Assembly: GCF_001575205.1 (NCBI RefSeq)
Contig: NZ_LSRE01000018.1
Coordinates: 78,204 to 142,203 of the forward strand
DNA length: 64,000 bases
Direction of reading: 5' to 3'
From: Tsukamurella pseudospumae
GTDB lineage: Bacteria > Actinomycetota > Actinomycetes > Mycobacteriales > Mycobacteriaceae
The notes under the pieces are model-generated. The model did not search any database, was not told where the DNA came from, and worked only from the letters and a program-made list of their open reading frames with translations. A program made the translations under genes and the position numbers. Shown one piece after another: positions 8,913 through 18,106 of the stretch. Position 1 is the first letter of the stretch. Every line of letters starts with the position of its first letter.

Positions 8913-8977
8913 GCCTCCATCATGCGCCGCGCGGGCCGGGAACGCCTGGACGGTCGGGGACGGGCACCGTCGGCGGG

Positions 8978-9778
8978 TCACGTGCCGGCCAGGCGCGAGA
9001 CCACCGGGCGCATCGCCTCCAGGGTGTGCCCGCCGAGCGCGATGAGGGAGAAGCCGTACTGCTCGCGACGGCGGATCAGCGTGTCGCAGATCTCGTCGAC
9101 CGAGCCGTCGACCAGCGCGGGGGAGTCCACGGCGCGGAGCGCGTCGAGATCGCTGCCGATGAAGGCGCTGACGTAGTCGGGGGCGAAGCCGTTGACCGCG
9201 AAGATCGAGCAGGCCAGCTCCACTCGGTCCCGCAGCGGCGCGGTGAGTTCCGCGAGCCGCTCCGCCGAGGTGGAGGGGGCCGTCGCCACGGCCACCGTGT
9301 CGGCCCGATCCCGTGCCACGGCAAGAGCCTTGGGCCCGCCGGCGGCCATGAGCACCGGGGTGTGGCCGGCACCGTCGAGCGCGGTGAGGGCGTCGAGGGT
9401 CTCGACGACCCGGGCCAGGCGCTGCGCCCCCGTGCCGTAGGGCACGCCGAGCGCCTCAGCATCGGCGGCCACGTCGGGCCTACCCGTGCCGATGCCGAAC
9501 CGGAACCGCCCGCCGCTGATGGTCGCCAGCGAATGCGCCTGCCACGCCGCGTGCTTCGGGTCGTGCAGCGGCGCGGCGACCACGTAGTTCGCCACCTCCA
9601 GGGTCGACGTGGCGCCCAGCGCCACCGCCGCGGAGGTGAAACCGTCCGGGAGCGGGTAGTTCTCGGGGAGCGCGAGGACGTCGAAGCCGTCGGACTCGAT
9701 CGACCGCGCATAGGTCGCCCAGTCGCCCAGCTGCGGCACGGGCAGCGCCGTGACCGCGAATCGGAATGGTCGGGTCAT
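8978..9778 (-). CDS. Luciferase-like (LLM class) oxidoreductase, probably F420-dependent
   Basis: Protein of 266 aa with the TIM-barrel features of the bacterial luciferase-like monooxygenase family. It begins RPFRFAVTA, has SDGFDVLALPEN in the second strand, and contains the GGRFRFGIGTGRP segment typical of F420- or FMN-binding members, followed by PVLMAAGGPKAL. The starting pattern resembles the F420-dependent subfamily of mycobacteria, but cofactor assignment is inference. AAGGAGG precedes the ATG with good spacing. The gene starts one base after the stop of the DoxX-like gene on the same strand, so the two are probably one transcript. Confidence 0.82.
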   Translation of the reverse strand: MTRPFRFAVTALPVPQLGDWATYARSIESDGFDVLALPENYPLPDGFTSAAVALGATSTLEVANYVVAAPLHDPKHAAWQAHSLATISGGRFRFGIGTGRPDVAADAEALGVPYGTGAQRLARVVETLDALTALDGAGHTPVLMAAGGPKALAVARDRADTVAVATAPSTSAERLAELTAPLRDRVELACSIFAVNGFAPDYVSAFIGSDLDALRAVDSPALVDGSVDEICDTLIRRREQYGFSLIALGGHTLEAMRPVVSRLAGT

Positions 9779-9779
9779 G

Positions 9780-11210
9780 TCAGGAACCTCCTTGTTCGGG
9801 GCTGGAACCGCCGTCGCCGTCGGGCTGGACGAGGCGGAAGTGCGAGCGATCGCGCTCCATGTACCGGCGCTCGTAGACGCCCTCGATCCGCTTGCCGTCG
9901 ACGGTGGCGGACAGGTGCAACCGGCCACCGTCGAGCCGCGCCGTGACGAGCAGCGGAGCGTCGTCCTTGTGCTTGCGCATCTCGAGGACGTCGCCCTTCT
10001 TCTCGAGTTGCCACGCGACCGTCTTCCCCGACGGTTCCTGGGTCACGACGCTGTCGTAGCCCTCGCCCAGGGACTTGAGCACGGCGTTGCTCTCGCTGCC
10101 GCGCAGGGTGATCGCCACGTTGGACCAGGGCGCCGGATCGCGTTGCGTGAGTGTGGCCGGCGCGCCGTCGATCGTGAACGAGGTCGTGCGCCAGATCCCG
10201 TCGAGGTCCGAGCGCGGGGTGTGGATCACGTAGACCGTCATCGCCCCGGTGGAGGCCAGCGAGACGACCATCAGTGCCGCCGCCGCGAACTTGAGCACGA
10301 CGCCGGTGATCCGCGACCAGGCCCGGCCCGCACCCGCCACGGGCAGCGGAGTCACCGGAGTCGGCGCGGGGCGATTGAACACGACGCGCAGCAGGTTCGG
10401 CAGGTACGGCACCGTGAGGGCGACGGCCACGACGAGCAGCTCTCCCGACACGATCTTCACGGGGACGTCGTAGAACAGGTTGAGCAGGAACACCTGGCCC
10501 ATCGCCACGATCGCGAGCAGCGCACCGAGCAGCGCCGTGCGCCGCCACAGCAGCAGGATGCCGGCGACGAGCTCGACCAGGCCCGTGGCCACCATGTACG
10601 GGACGGATGCACCCATGAAGCCCCACAGTGTGGTGAACAGGCTGGTGTCGCCGGTGAGCTGCAACTGCTGCGAGGGCAGCGCCATGAAACCCATCTGCGT
10701 GGGGATCACCTTGGCGAGGCCGTAGATGATCATCGACAGTGCGAGACAGAACCGGGCGAGGACCCCGAGCAGTCCCAGCAGCGAGCGGTAGTCCGCGCGG
10801 TTCCGGTCCAGCAGGGTCCATACCGCCACGATCACGATGCCGACGATGATCCAGCCGAGGTGCATGCACCACTGCCACATGTTGTCGCCGCCGCCGGTGA
10901 GGACGATGTCCACGCCCCGCCCGCGTGCGACATAACTGCCGATCTGGGCGAACAGCCACCAGATCCCGCTGAACTTCCAGATGATCGCCAGTCCGACGTT
11001 GCCGTAGAGCGACAGCAGCAGGATGCCGCCGCCGATCACGAACAGGAACCGGAACGCCAGCTTCTGCGCGCCCGACCACTGCGCGCCCGGATCGGAGGCG
11101 CCCGGATCGGAGGCGCCCGGATCGGACGGCTGCGGTGCGGCCGGGGCGGGCGACGATTGCGTTCCGTGGCTCTGCGGTGCGCTCATGACCGAATCGTATG
11201 GCTCACTCAC
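9780..11210 (-). CDS. DoxX-family multi-span membrane protein (paralogue 1)
   Basis: Protein of 476 aa. A Pro/Ser/Asp-rich N-terminal region (about 1-45) with the SDPGA repeat is followed by a membrane domain of about eight helices with DoxX-like segments (LARFCLALSMIIYGLAKVIP, then LVELVAGILLLWRR), then a C-terminal soluble beta-rich domain of about 150 residues that should face outside. The GTG at 11210 is chosen because GGAGGG lies 4 nt upstream. It is a clear paralogue of the gene immediately upstream (11243-12580): the membrane core motifs and the C-terminal domain, including TSFTIDGAPATL versus TSFRVDGAEATL, line up. Function unknown; DoxX relatives act in quinone-linked redox or membrane thiol homeostasis. 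Confidence 0.8.
   Translation of the reverse strand: MSEPYDSVMSAPQSHGTQSSPAPAAPQPSDPGASDPGASDPGAQWSGAQKLAFRFLFVIGGGILLLSLYGNVGLAIIWKFSGIWWLFAQIGSYVARGRGVDIVLTGGGDNMWQWCMHLGWIIVGIVIVAVWTLLDRNRADYRSLLGLLGVLARFCLALSMIIYGLAKVIPTQMGFMALPSQQLQLTGDTSLFTTLWGFMGASVPYMVATGLVELVAGILLLWRRTALLGALLAIVAMGQVFLLNLFYDVPVKIVSGELLVVAVALTVPYLPNLLRVVFNRPAPTPVTPLPVAGAGRAWSRITGVVLKFAAAALMVVSLASTGAMTVYVIHTPRSDLDGIWRTTSFTIDGAPATLTQRDPAPWSNVAITLRGSESNAVLKSLGEGYDSVVTQEPSGKTVAWQLEKKGDVLEMRKHKDDAPLLVTARLDGGRLHLSATVDGKRIEGVYERRYMERDRSHFRLVQPDGDGGSSPEQGGS
11083..11126. repeat. 15-bp tandem repeat, about three copies
   Basis: The 15-bp unit GCGCCCGGATCGGAG occurs at 11083-11097 and 11098-11112 exactly, with a third copy at 11113-11127 differing in its last base. 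It is in frame within the DoxX-like gene and encodes the SDPGA repeat of its N-terminal tail, so copy number can change without breaking the protein. Confidence 0.9.
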
Positions 11211-11242
11211 GAGTCCCTCCTAGTGACAGATGTAACCGGATG

Positions 11243-12580
11243 TCAGGGGAAATCGAGGCTCGGCGCGTCCTCGTCGGGTATCGGGTGGGTGAACCGCAGG
11301 TCCTCCGAGGCGCGTTTCATCGGGCGGCGCTCGAACGCCGCGGTGATCTCCCGGCCGTCGACGCGGCCGGCGAGGGTGAGGTGGTCGCGGTCGGGCTGGG
11401 TGTACCGCAGCACCGTCTCCGGGCCGGACTCGCGCGGCTTGATCGTGAGGGAGGCGTCGTCGACCTCGAGGACCCAGGGGGTCGCGCGGGCGGCGGAGTC
11501 CTGCGTGACGAACGACGTGTAGCCGTCGCCGGTGGACTCCCACATCCCGCGGCCGCGGTAGGTGATCGCGACGTTGACCCACAGCGGGTCCGCGGACAGC
11601 GTCGCCTCCGCGCCGTCGACCCGGAACGAGGTGGCGTGCCACACGCCGTCGATGTCGCTGCGGGTCTCGGCGAGCGCGGCCTTGGAGCTCACGCCCGACA
11701 CCACGCCGAAGGCGGTGATCGTGACGATCGCCAGCACGGCGAGGGCCTTGCCGCAGCGTCGCAGCCAGGTCCGCTCGGCGCCCGCGGCACGCCAGATCGC
11801 CGGCATCGGCCCGGCGGCGCGGCCGAATCCGACGCGGATCAGGTTGATCCACTGGGGTGCGAGGAGGGTGATCGCGATGAGCAGGAACTCGACGCAGAGG
11901 AACTTCACCGGCACGTTGTAGAAGGTGTCCATCAGCACCACCTGAACCATCGAGATGATCGAGCCGAGGGCTCCCAGAATCCAGGTGCGCCGCGAGAGCA
12001 GCAGGAGTCCCGAGATCAGTTCGACGAGGCCGGTCACGATCGAGTAGCCGTCGGACGCGCCCATGAATCCCCAGAGCATGTTCATCCGGCTGATGTCGCC
12101 CGCGGGCTGCAGCGCGTAGGTCGGCAGCTCCATGAACGCCATCTGGGTGGGGATCGCCTTGCCCAGGCCGTAGAAGATCATGCCGCTCGCCAGCGCGATC
12201 CGCCCCACCTGCCAGAGCAGGCCGCCGAGGCCGCGGTAGTCGCGCCGGCCGCGGTCGAGCAGCGTCCACACCGCCGTGATCACGACGGCCGTCACCGCCC
12301 AGCCGATGTGGTACTGCCAGATGCCCAGCGAGTCGCCCGCGCCGCGCAGCGCCAGGAGCTGCACCTCCGTGCCCGTGACGAGCGCGCCGAGTCGCGCGAA
12401 CGGGTCCTGCACCGCGGGCATGATCATTCCCAGCTGCAGGCTGCCGAACACGGCGAGCAGGGTCAGCCCGCCGCCGAGGGTGAACAGCAGCCGGAAGCCG
12501 ATCTTCTGGGCGGTGGTCCAGGCGGGCACGGGCGCGTTCTCGGGCGCCGACGGTGCCGCCTCCACTGTCTGGGAGGTCAT
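11243..12580 (-). CDS. DoxX-family multi-span membrane protein (paralogue 2)
   Basis: Protein of 445 aa built like its downstream neighbour: a short polar N-terminal tail, a hydrophobic domain with the motifs IALASGMIFYGLGKAIPTQM and LVELISGLLLLSRR, and a C-terminal extracytoplasmic domain beginning near the segment SDIDGVWHATSF. The ATG at 12580 fits the paralogue alignment, though no strong Shine-Dalgarno site precedes it. The two genes are 32 nt apart on the same strand and look like a tandem duplication that has since diverged. Role unknown; a membrane complex of the two paralogues is possible. Confidence 0.8.
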   Translation of the reverse strand: MTSQTVEAAPSAPENAPVPAWTTAQKIGFRLLFTLGGGLTLLAVFGSLQLGMIMPAVQDPFARLGALVTGTEVQLLALRGAGDSLGIWQYHIGWAVTAVVITAVWTLLDRGRRDYRGLGGLLWQVGRIALASGMIFYGLGKAIPTQMAFMELPTYALQPAGDISRMNMLWGFMGASDGYSIVTGLVELISGLLLLSRRTWILGALGSIISMVQVVLMDTFYNVPVKFLCVEFLLIAITLLAPQWINLIRVGFGRAAGPMPAIWRAAGAERTWLRRCGKALAVLAIVTITAFGVVSGVSSKAALAETRSDIDGVWHATSFRVDGAEATLSADPLWVNVAITYRGRGMWESTGDGYTSFVTQDSAARATPWVLEVDDASLTIKPRESGPETVLRYTQPDRDHLTLAGRVDGREITAAFERRPMKRASEDLRFTHPIPDEDAPSLDFP

Positions 12581-12679
12581 GGTCGGAAATCTATGTCCCG
12601 ACGGTGCTCGGCCACATCCGGGACGTCCCTGGGCCGCACCCTGATTCCGGTTCGGGGGTGCGGCGGACCGTCGGGCGTT

Positions 12680-12709
12680 TTGACCTGCGCCCTTGTACCC
12701 GCGTACTCT
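12680..12709 (+). promoter_or_regulatory. Promoter of the rplM-rpsI operon
   Basis: TTGACC at 12680-12685 and TACTCT at 12704-12709 are separated by 18 bp, a good vegetative sigma factor promoter. Transcription would begin near 12716, leaving a leader of about 125 nt before the rplM start codon, unlike the many leaderless genes elsewhere in the window. The rest of 12581-12839 shows no gene. Confidence 0.65.
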
Positions 12710-12839
12710 GGTCCGCTGGTGTGTGACGCCGCGCCGCAGTTCCTGGCTGTGCGGAGTCGAGTCCCGGGTCTCCGTTGGTCGCCGGGGGTGCTCTCGTCGC
12801 GCATGGACCGGCACCGAACCATCGAGCAGAGGATCTCCT

Positions 12840-13286
12840 GTGCCTACTTACACCCCGAAGGCGGGTGACGTGACCCGGCAGTGGTACGTCATCGACGCTT
12901 CTGACGTGGTGCTCGGCCGTCTCGCTGTCGCAGCTGCAACCCTGCTGCGCGGCAAGCACAAGCCGACCTTCGCCCCCAACGTGGACGGCGGCGACTACGT
13001 CATCATCATCAACGCCGAGAAGGTCGCCCTCTCGGGCGCCAAGCTCACCGACAAGCGGCACTACCGCCACTCGGGCTTCCCGGGCGGTCTCAGCTCGCGC
13101 ACGATGGCTGAGGTGCTCGGCTCCAAGAACCCGGAGCGCGTGGTGCAGAAGGCCGTTCTGGGGATGATCCCCAAGAACAAGCTGGGCAACGCCATCGGCG
13201 GCAAGCTGAAGGTCTACGCCGGCCCGAACCACCCCCACACCGCGCAGCAGCCGGTTCCCTACGAGATCAAGCAGGTGGCCCAGTGA
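12840..13286 (+). CDS. rplM: 50S ribosomal protein L13
   Basis: L13 of 148 aa, an early-assembling component of the large ribosomal subunit. Family signatures are clear: [15 protein letters not shown], a long [10 protein letters not shown] segment, [12 protein letters not shown] and GMIPKNKLG. Translation starts at GTG 12840, preceded by AGAGGA 6 nt upstream, and the encoded protein begins [14 protein letters not shown] as in mycobacterial L13. Its stop overlaps the GTG of rpsI by four bases, so the two are coupled. Confidence 0.98.
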   Translation: MPTYTPKAGDVTRQWYVIDASDVVLGRLAVAAATLLRGKHKPTFAPNVDGGDYVIIINAEKVALSGAKLTDKRHYRHSGFPGGLSSRTMAEVLGSKNPERVVQKAVLGMIPKNKLGNAIGGKLKVYAGPNHPHTAQQPVPYEIKQVAQ

Positions 13287-13786
13287 GCGAGACCATCGAG
13301 AACGTCGAGGGCGACGCCGAGGTCGTACTGAACGAGTACACCTCCGAGACCCCCGAGGCCGCTGCCGAGACCCGCGCCCCCCGTGGCCCCGTGGTCGTCG
13401 AGCGTCCCATCCAGACCGTCGGCCGCCGCAAGGAGGCCGTCGTCCGCGTGCGCCTGACCGCCGGCACCGGCAACTTCGTGCTGAACGGCCGCACCATCGA
13501 GGACTACTTCCCCAACAAGCTGCACCAGCAGCTGGTGAAGTCGCCGCTGGTCACCGTCGAGCGCCTCGAGTCCTTCGACATCGCCGCGAACCTCACCGGT
13601 GGCGGCCCGTCGGGCCAGGCGGGCGCACTGCGCCTCGCCATCGCCCGCGCGCTGATCGAGGTCTCGCCCGAGGATCGCCCCGCGCTCAAGCGCGCCGGCT
13701 TCCTCACGCGTGACCCGCGTGCCGTCGAGCGCAAGAAGTACGGCCTGAAGAAGGCCCGCAAGGCTTCGCAGTACAGCAAGCGCTGA
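13283..13786 (+). CDS. rpsI: 30S ribosomal protein S9
   Basis: S9 of 167 aa with the conserved core from about residue 40 ([18 protein letters not shown]) and the basic tail [12 protein letters not shown] whose last residues reach the P-site tRNA. The first 35-40 residues are an acidic extension seen in mycobacterial S9. The GTG start overlaps the rplM stop codon (GTGA). A strong terminator follows. Confidence 0.98.
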   Translation: MSETIENVEGDAEVVLNEYTSETPEAAAETRAPRGPVVVERPIQTVGRRKEAVVRVRLTAGTGNFVLNGRTIEDYFPNKLHQQLVKSPLVTVERLESFDIAANLTGGGPSGQAGALRLAIARALIEVSPEDRPALKRAGFLTRDPRAVERKKYGLKKARKASQYSKR

Positions 13787-13798
13787 TTGCAGGCTTTC

Positions 13799-13840
13799 AC
13801 CAGGGCAGGCACCCGCATCCGTGCGGGCGCCTGCCCTGGT
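13799..13840 (+). terminator. Intrinsic terminator of rplM-rpsI
   Basis: A 12-bp perfect stem (ACCAGGGCAGGC with its complement at 13829-13840) is extended by an inner CCCGCA/TGCGGG helix. A short T-containing tail (CTCGTTT) follows. It lies between rpsI and glmM. Confidence 0.85.
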
Positions 13841-13878
13841 CTCGTTTCCACCCTTCTTCTCTACTTGTGAGGTGACCC

Positions 13879-15270
13879 ATGGGGCGTCTGTTCGGGACCG
13901 ACGGTGTGCGCGGCCTGGCCAACAAGGACCTGACCGCCGACCTGGCGCTGCGGCTGTCCGCGGCCGCGGCGGCGGTGCTGGGCGCGCCGTACGAGAGGTG
14001 GGGCACGGCTGAAGGTGAGCCGAACGGCCGTCGCGACCCGGCGAATGGCGGAAGGGGCGCAGCGCGGCCCTTCGCCGTGGTCGGCTGGGACCCGAGGGCA
14101 TCGTCGGAGATGCTGTCCGCGGCGGTCTCCGCGGGCCTGACCAGCGCCGGCGTCGACGTCCTGCTCGTGGGCGTCCTGCCCACGCCCGCGGTCGCGCACC
14201 TGGTGGCCGAGTACGACGCCGCGCTCGGCGTGATGATCTCCGCCTCGCACAACCCCATGCCCGACAACGGCATCAAGTTCTTCGCGCGCGGCGGGCACAA
14301 GCTCGAGGACGCGCAGGAGGACGCCATCGAGGCGGCCCTCGACGATCCCGCGCCGCCCCGCCCCACGGGCGCCGCGATCGGCCGCGTCAAGCGCGCCTTC
14401 GACGCCGTCGACCGGTACGTCGCGCACCTCGAGTCGGCGGTGCACGTCTCGCTCGCCGGACTGAAGGTGGTCGTCGACGCGGCCAACGGCGCAGCCTCGA
14501 CGGTGGCGGCCAAGGCCTACCGCGACGCGGGCGCCGAGGTGATCGCCATCCACGACGCTCCCGACGGGCTCAACATCAATCGGGACTGCGGCTCGACGCA
14601 CCTGGAGGGCCTGCGTGCGGCGGTCCTCGCGCACGAGGCCGACCTGGGCCTCGGCCACGACGGCGACGCGGACCGCTGCCTCGCCATCGACGCCGCCGGC
14701 CGGACCATCGACGGCGACGCCATCATGGCGATCCTCGCCATCGCGATGGACGAGGCCGGCGAGCTCACCGACCACACGCTGGTCGCGACCGTGATGAGCA
14801 ACCTCGGCCTGCACCTGGCGATGAAGGCCGCGGGCATCACCCTGCGGACGGCCGCCGTGGGCGACCGCTACGTGCTCGAGGAGCTGCGTACGGGCGGCTA
14901 CGCCCTGGGTGGGGAGCAGTCGGGGCACGTCGTGCTTCCGGCGCTCGGCACCACGGGCGACGGTGTCCTCACCGGACTCAAGATCATGGAGCGGATGGCG
15001 CAGACCGGTGCGTCGCTGGCCGAGCTGGCGTCGGTGCTCACCGTCCTGCCGCAGGTACTGGTGAACGTGAAGGTGATCGACAAGGCCGCGGCGATGTCCT
15101 CGTCGGACCTGGTCGCGGCGCTCGCCGCGGAGGAGGCCGCGCTGGGCGAGGCCGGCCGTATCCTGCTGCGCCCGTCGGGCACGGAGCCGCTGGTCAGGGT
15201 CATGGTCGAGGCGCCGACCGAGGAGGTCGCGCGGGGCACCGCCGAGCGTCTCGCCGGTCTCATCTCCTGA
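13879..15270 (+). CDS. glmM: Phosphoglucosamine mutase GlmM
   Basis: Protein of 463 aa that interconverts glucosamine 6-phosphate and glucosamine 1-phosphate on the path to UDP-GlcNAc. The start [12 protein letters not shown], the phosphoserine loop [12 protein letters not shown] (Ser123), the metal loop HDGDADRC and the C-terminal phosphate-binding [12 protein letters not shown] are all present. GAGGTG precedes the ATG. It has an unusual insertion of about 15-20 residues (roughly 40-62, rich in Gly/Arg/Asn) between the first helix and the [11 protein letters not shown] strand compared with the mycobacterial enzyme as I recall it. It follows rpsI behind a terminator, as in related genomes. 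Confidence 0.97.
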   Translation: MGRLFGTDGVRGLANKDLTADLALRLSAAAAAVLGAPYERWGTAEGEPNGRRDPANGGRGAARPFAVVGWDPRASSEMLSAAVSAGLTSAGVDVLLVGVLPTPAVAHLVAEYDAALGVMISASHNPMPDNGIKFFARGGHKLEDAQEDAIEAALDDPAPPRPTGAAIGRVKRAFDAVDRYVAHLESAVHVSLAGLKVVVDAANGAASTVAAKAYRDAGAEVIAIHDAPDGLNINRDCGSTHLEGLRAAVLAHEADLGLGHDGDADRCLAIDAAGRTIDGDAIMAILAIAMDEAGELTDHTLVATVMSNLGLHLAMKAAGITLRTAAVGDRYVLEELRTGGYALGGEQSGHVVLPALGTTGDGVLTGLKIMERMAQTGASLAELASVLTVLPQVLVNVKVIDKAAAMSSSDLVAALAAEEAALGEAGRILLRPSGTEPLVRVMVEAPTEEVARGTAERLAGLIS

Positions 15271-15300
15271 CGGGGCCTATCGAAACGTTTTCATAACCGG

Positions 15301-15306
15301 TACCGT
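15301..15306 (+). promoter_or_regulatory. -10 box for a leaderless HAD hydrolase transcript
   Basis: TACCGT lies 6 nt before the ATG at 15313, the spacing expected if transcription starts at the start codon. Confidence 0.5.
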
Positions 15307-15312
15307 GTGGGT

Positions 15313-16002
15313 ATGACCGGTTATGAGGGTGTGCTGTTCGACTTCTCGGGAACCCTGTTCCGGCTGGAGCCGGACCCGCAGTGGTTCGCGGGCCTCGCCG
15401 CCGCCGACGGGCGCCCGCTCGACGACGCCGCCCAGCGCGAGCTCCTGCACCGGATGACGGTCCCCGTCGGGCTCCCGGTGCCGATGGAGGGCGAGGCGCT
15501 GCGCACCTGGCACGCCCGCGACCTCTCGACCGCGGACCATCGGGGCGCCTACCTGCACGTGCTCGAGCACTCCGGCGTCGCCGACGAGGCCGATCGCGAG
15601 CGCCTCTACGGCGAGTTCTCGAACCCGCTGAACTGGACGATCTACCCCGACACCGCCGATGTCCTGCGCGCGGTCCGGGACGCCGGCCTCCGGGTGGGCG
15701 TGCTGTCCAACATCGGCTACGACATCCGCCCGGCCTTCGAGCGGGAGGGGATCGACGGCCTCGTCGACGAGTTCGTCCTCTCCTTCGAGGCGGGGCACGC
15801 CAAGCCCGACCTCGAGGTCTTCCGCATCGCCGCCGAGGCGCTGGCGCTGGTGCCGGAGCGGGTCCTCATGGTCGGCGACAGCCACGAGGCCGACGGTGCC
15901 TCCCGCGCGATCGGGTGCGGCTTCGCGCAGGTGGATCCTCTGCCCGTGGATCGGCGTCCCTCCGGACTGCTCGACGCCGTGCGGCAGGCCGGCGTGATCT
16001 GA
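15313..16002 (+). CDS. HAD-superfamily hydrolase
   Basis: Protein of 229 aa with HAD motif I at the start (LFDFSGTLF; nucleophile Asp10), an all-helical cap, motif II (VGVLSN), motif III Lys in GHAKPDLEVF and motif IV VGDSHEADG. The usual second aspartate of DxDGT is Ser12, a variant known in this superfamily. That position often supplies the acid/base of phosphatases, so specificity may differ from a plain phosphatase. The ATG at 15313 is chosen over the GTG at 15307 because a TACCGT box stands 6 nt upstream, suggesting a leaderless message. Confidence 0.8.
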   Translation: MTGYEGVLFDFSGTLFRLEPDPQWFAGLAAADGRPLDDAAQRELLHRMTVPVGLPVPMEGEALRTWHARDLSTADHRGAYLHVLEHSGVADEADRERLYGEFSNPLNWTIYPDTADVLRAVRDAGLRVGVLSNIGYDIRPAFEREGIDGLVDEFVLSFEAGHAKPDLEVFRIAAEALALVPERVLMVGDSHEADGASRAIGCGFAQVDPLPVDRRPSGLLDAVRQAGVI

Positions 16003-16077
16003 GGGGTCGCGCGGAACCGATCCGCCTGCTGGTGCGTCCAATGTATGACGGGGTTGTGCGGGCGATGGGGGATCGCG

Positions 16078-16386
16078 ATGGGCACGAAGATCGATGCGGC
16101 GGCGATCCGCACCGCGGGCGGCAGGTACCAGGCGGTGGGTGAGACGCTCGGGACGATCGCCGGCAGGATCCGCGGGTTCACAGCGGAGGCCGGGGATTTC
16201 GGGCGGAACTACCACTCCGACGGCGCGGCCTACGCGGCGGCGCTGGGGACGGTCGCCACGGTGGCCGCCGCCTGGCAGGCGGGCGCCACGGCCTGCGGGA
16301 CGGGCCTCACGAACTCCGCGAGCGCCCACGTCCGCACGGACGACGGTGCCGCCACCGCGGTCACGGGGGCCGGCGCCGGTGGCTGA
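16078..16386 (+). CDS. EspC-like (DUF2580-type) small secretion-associated protein
   Basis: Helical Ala/Gly-rich protein of 102 aa with a central GAAYAAALGTVATVAAAWQAG segment and a C-terminal region (SASAHVRTDDGAATAV) resembling small type VII secretion targets of the EspC/DUF2580 group. The same place in M. tuberculosis holds Rv3440c, of almost identical length. It overlaps the next gene by 8 bp, so the two are co-translated. Together they look like a secreted pair served by the ESX-4 machine some 9 kb away; that link is inference from family and synteny. It has a helix-turn-helix shape but no exact WxG motif. Confidence 0.6.
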   Translation: MGTKIDAAAIRTAGGRYQAVGETLGTIAGRIRGFTAEAGDFGRNYHSDGAAYAAALGTVATVAAAWQAGATACGTGLTNSASAHVRTDDGAATAVTGAGAGG

Positions 16387-18097
16387 GCAGACCGTCGACC
16401 AGATGCTCGACGCGGGTGCGGAGCCCCTCCAGTACTTCAAGCTGATGCTCGAGATCGCGCGGCGCATCTCCACCCGGCGCTGGCCGCACTGGATCCGCGA
16501 CGTGTGCAGGACCTACGACCGCGAGCGCGGTATCGACCTCGCTGCCCTGCGCGGGGACGCTGTGATGCTCCGGGCGCAGGCCACGGCCGCCGCGCAGGCG
16601 ATCACCGACCAGAGCGCCGCCAAGGACTCCGTGAACGCGGCCTGGCCCGACAACGCGGGCCGAGCCGCGGTCACCACCCTCGCCGCGCAGAACACCCGCA
16701 GCACGAGCGCGGCCGCGCTGATCGAGGCCACCGCGAAGGCCGCGGAGGCGATCCCGGGCGCCGTGGTCGCCGCGGTCGCGACCAAGATCAAAGCGCTCAC
16801 CGAGTTCTCGGTATCGTCCGTCGACACGGCCGCGCTCACCCGGGGAGTGCTGGGCCGCGAGATCGTGCCCGGCGGAACGAACGACCTGGACCGCGCCGTC
16901 GTCGCCGCCTTCGAGCAGCAGCTGCAGGCGGACCTGACCAGGTTCTACGCGATCAACGACACGGCGGGCACGTCCATCCGGGCGGCGTACGCCGCGGTCC
17001 CGGCGGCGGCGAAAGGGGCCGACTCCTCGGCCTTCCCCGCGCCGGTCTTCACCGCGATCTCCGCGACGTCCACCCCGACGCCGGGCTCGCCCACCACTCC
17101 GGCCCCGGTGACCGGCACCGGCACCGGCACCGGAGGCGGTGGCGGAGGGGGAGGGGGAGGGGGAGGCGCCCCGTCGAGCTCGAGCCCGACCACCGCATCC
17201 CCGACGTCCACATCGCCCTCCTCGGCGGCTCCGTCGTCGGCCGGCCCGACCACGAGCTCGCCCACGACCGCGACGCCGACCGCCTCGAAGGCGACCCCGT
17301 CGTCCGGCAGCCCCTCGAACCCGACGACGAGCGGCGCGGGAACGCCGTCCGCCACCACGCCGTCGAGTGCGACGCCGAGCGGCGGCACGCCGTCGGCCGG
17401 CGACACGGGCATGCCCTCCTGGCTGTCGAAGCTCCTGCCCACGCTGACCGAGAAGCTGGGCCTCGACAAGGCCGACGGTGCCTCGAACGACAAGACCGGC
17501 GGCAAGGGGCAGGACGAGGACAAGGCCGGCAAGGGCACCGATGAGAAGGGCGGCGCGAAGGCGATCGGCACGGATGCGCTGGGCCGCACCGTGACCGCCA
17601 CCCTGAGTCCGGACGGCAAGACCGTCGAGATCACTGCCAGGCGCCCGGACGGCACCGAGCAGAGGATCACGCTGAAGGTCGGAGAGGACGGCACGCTGAC
17701 GCCGCTCGGGGATGGGACCGCGGCCAGGGCCGGCGCCGGCGAGTCGACTGCCGACAAGCCGGGTACGGCCGAGAAGCCCTCCGCGACACCGACACCGAAC
17801 CCCGCGGCGACTCCCGCCGGAACGCCGTCCGCTCCGCCCACCGGCGCGACGGACGGCGGCGCACCGTCCAACCCGAATGCTGCGCCGAGCGCCGGAACCG
17901 GCACCGGGGAGGGCGCCGGCACGGGAGCGACCGCGTCGCCGACACCGAGTCCCGCTCCTGCCCCGGTGAATCCGAAGATCACCGCACAGCCGGATCCCGC
18001 GCGGCCGGACCCCGCACAGTCGGGCGCCGCCGAAGAGCCCTGCCCACCGGCCGAACAGCAGGGCAGCGGAGCCGAATTCGCCGTCACCGTCCCCTAG
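16379..18097 (+). CDS. Large Ser/Thr/Pro-rich protein, probable type VII secretion substrate
   Basis: Protein of 572 aa starting at GTG 16379. An N-terminal helical domain (about 1-220) contains a W-P-D-N-A-G turn (VNAAWPDNAGRAA) reminiscent of WxG-type substrates. It is followed by an intrinsically disordered region rich in Ser, Thr, Pro and Ala with a 12-glycine run. A short folded-looking segment (about 400-450, TVTATLSPDGKTVEITARRPDG) and a second disordered tail complete it. The position corresponds to Rv3439c, an Ala/Pro-rich protein. It overlaps the small EspC-like gene and is followed by a 60-codon gene. No signal peptide is seen, so export would need a specialised route such as ESX. 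Confidence 0.65.
   Translation: MAEQTVDQMLDAGAEPLQYFKLMLEIARRISTRRWPHWIRDVCRTYDRERGIDLAALRGDAVMLRAQATAAAQAITDQSAAKDSVNAAWPDNAGRAAVTTLAAQNTRSTSAAALIEATAKAAEAIPGAVVAAVATKIKALTEFSVSSVDTAALTRGVLGREIVPGGTNDLDRAVVAAFEQQLQADLTRFYAINDTAGTSIRAAYAAVPAAAKGADSSAFPAPVFTAISATSTPTPGSPTTPAPVTGTGTGTGGGGGGGGGGGGAPSSSSPTTASPTSTSPSSAAPSSAGPTTSSPTTATPTASKATPSSGSPSNPTTSGAGTPSATTPSSATPSGGTPSAGDTGMPSWLSKLLPTLTEKLGLDKADGASNDKTGGKGQDEDKAGKGTDEKGGAKAIGTDALGRTVTATLSPDGKTVEITARRPDGTEQRITLKVGEDGTLTPLGDGTAARAGAGESTADKPGTAEKPSATPTPNPAATPAGTPSAPPTGATDGGAPSNPNAAPSAGTGTGEGAGTGATASPTPSPAPAPVNPKITAQPDPARPDPAQSGAAEEPCPPAEQQGSGAEFAVTVP
17147..17165 (+). repeat. G-run tract (possible G-quadruplex) encoding polyglycine
   Basis: Three runs of five G separated by single A (17147-17151, 17153-17157, 17159-17163) followed by AGG, preceded by further GG pairs. 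It encodes a glycine run in the putative secreted protein. The tract can form a G-quadruplex on the coding strand and is prone to slippage, which would shift the reading frame. Confidence 0.7.
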
Positions 18098-18106
18098 GAG
18101 GCCGTC

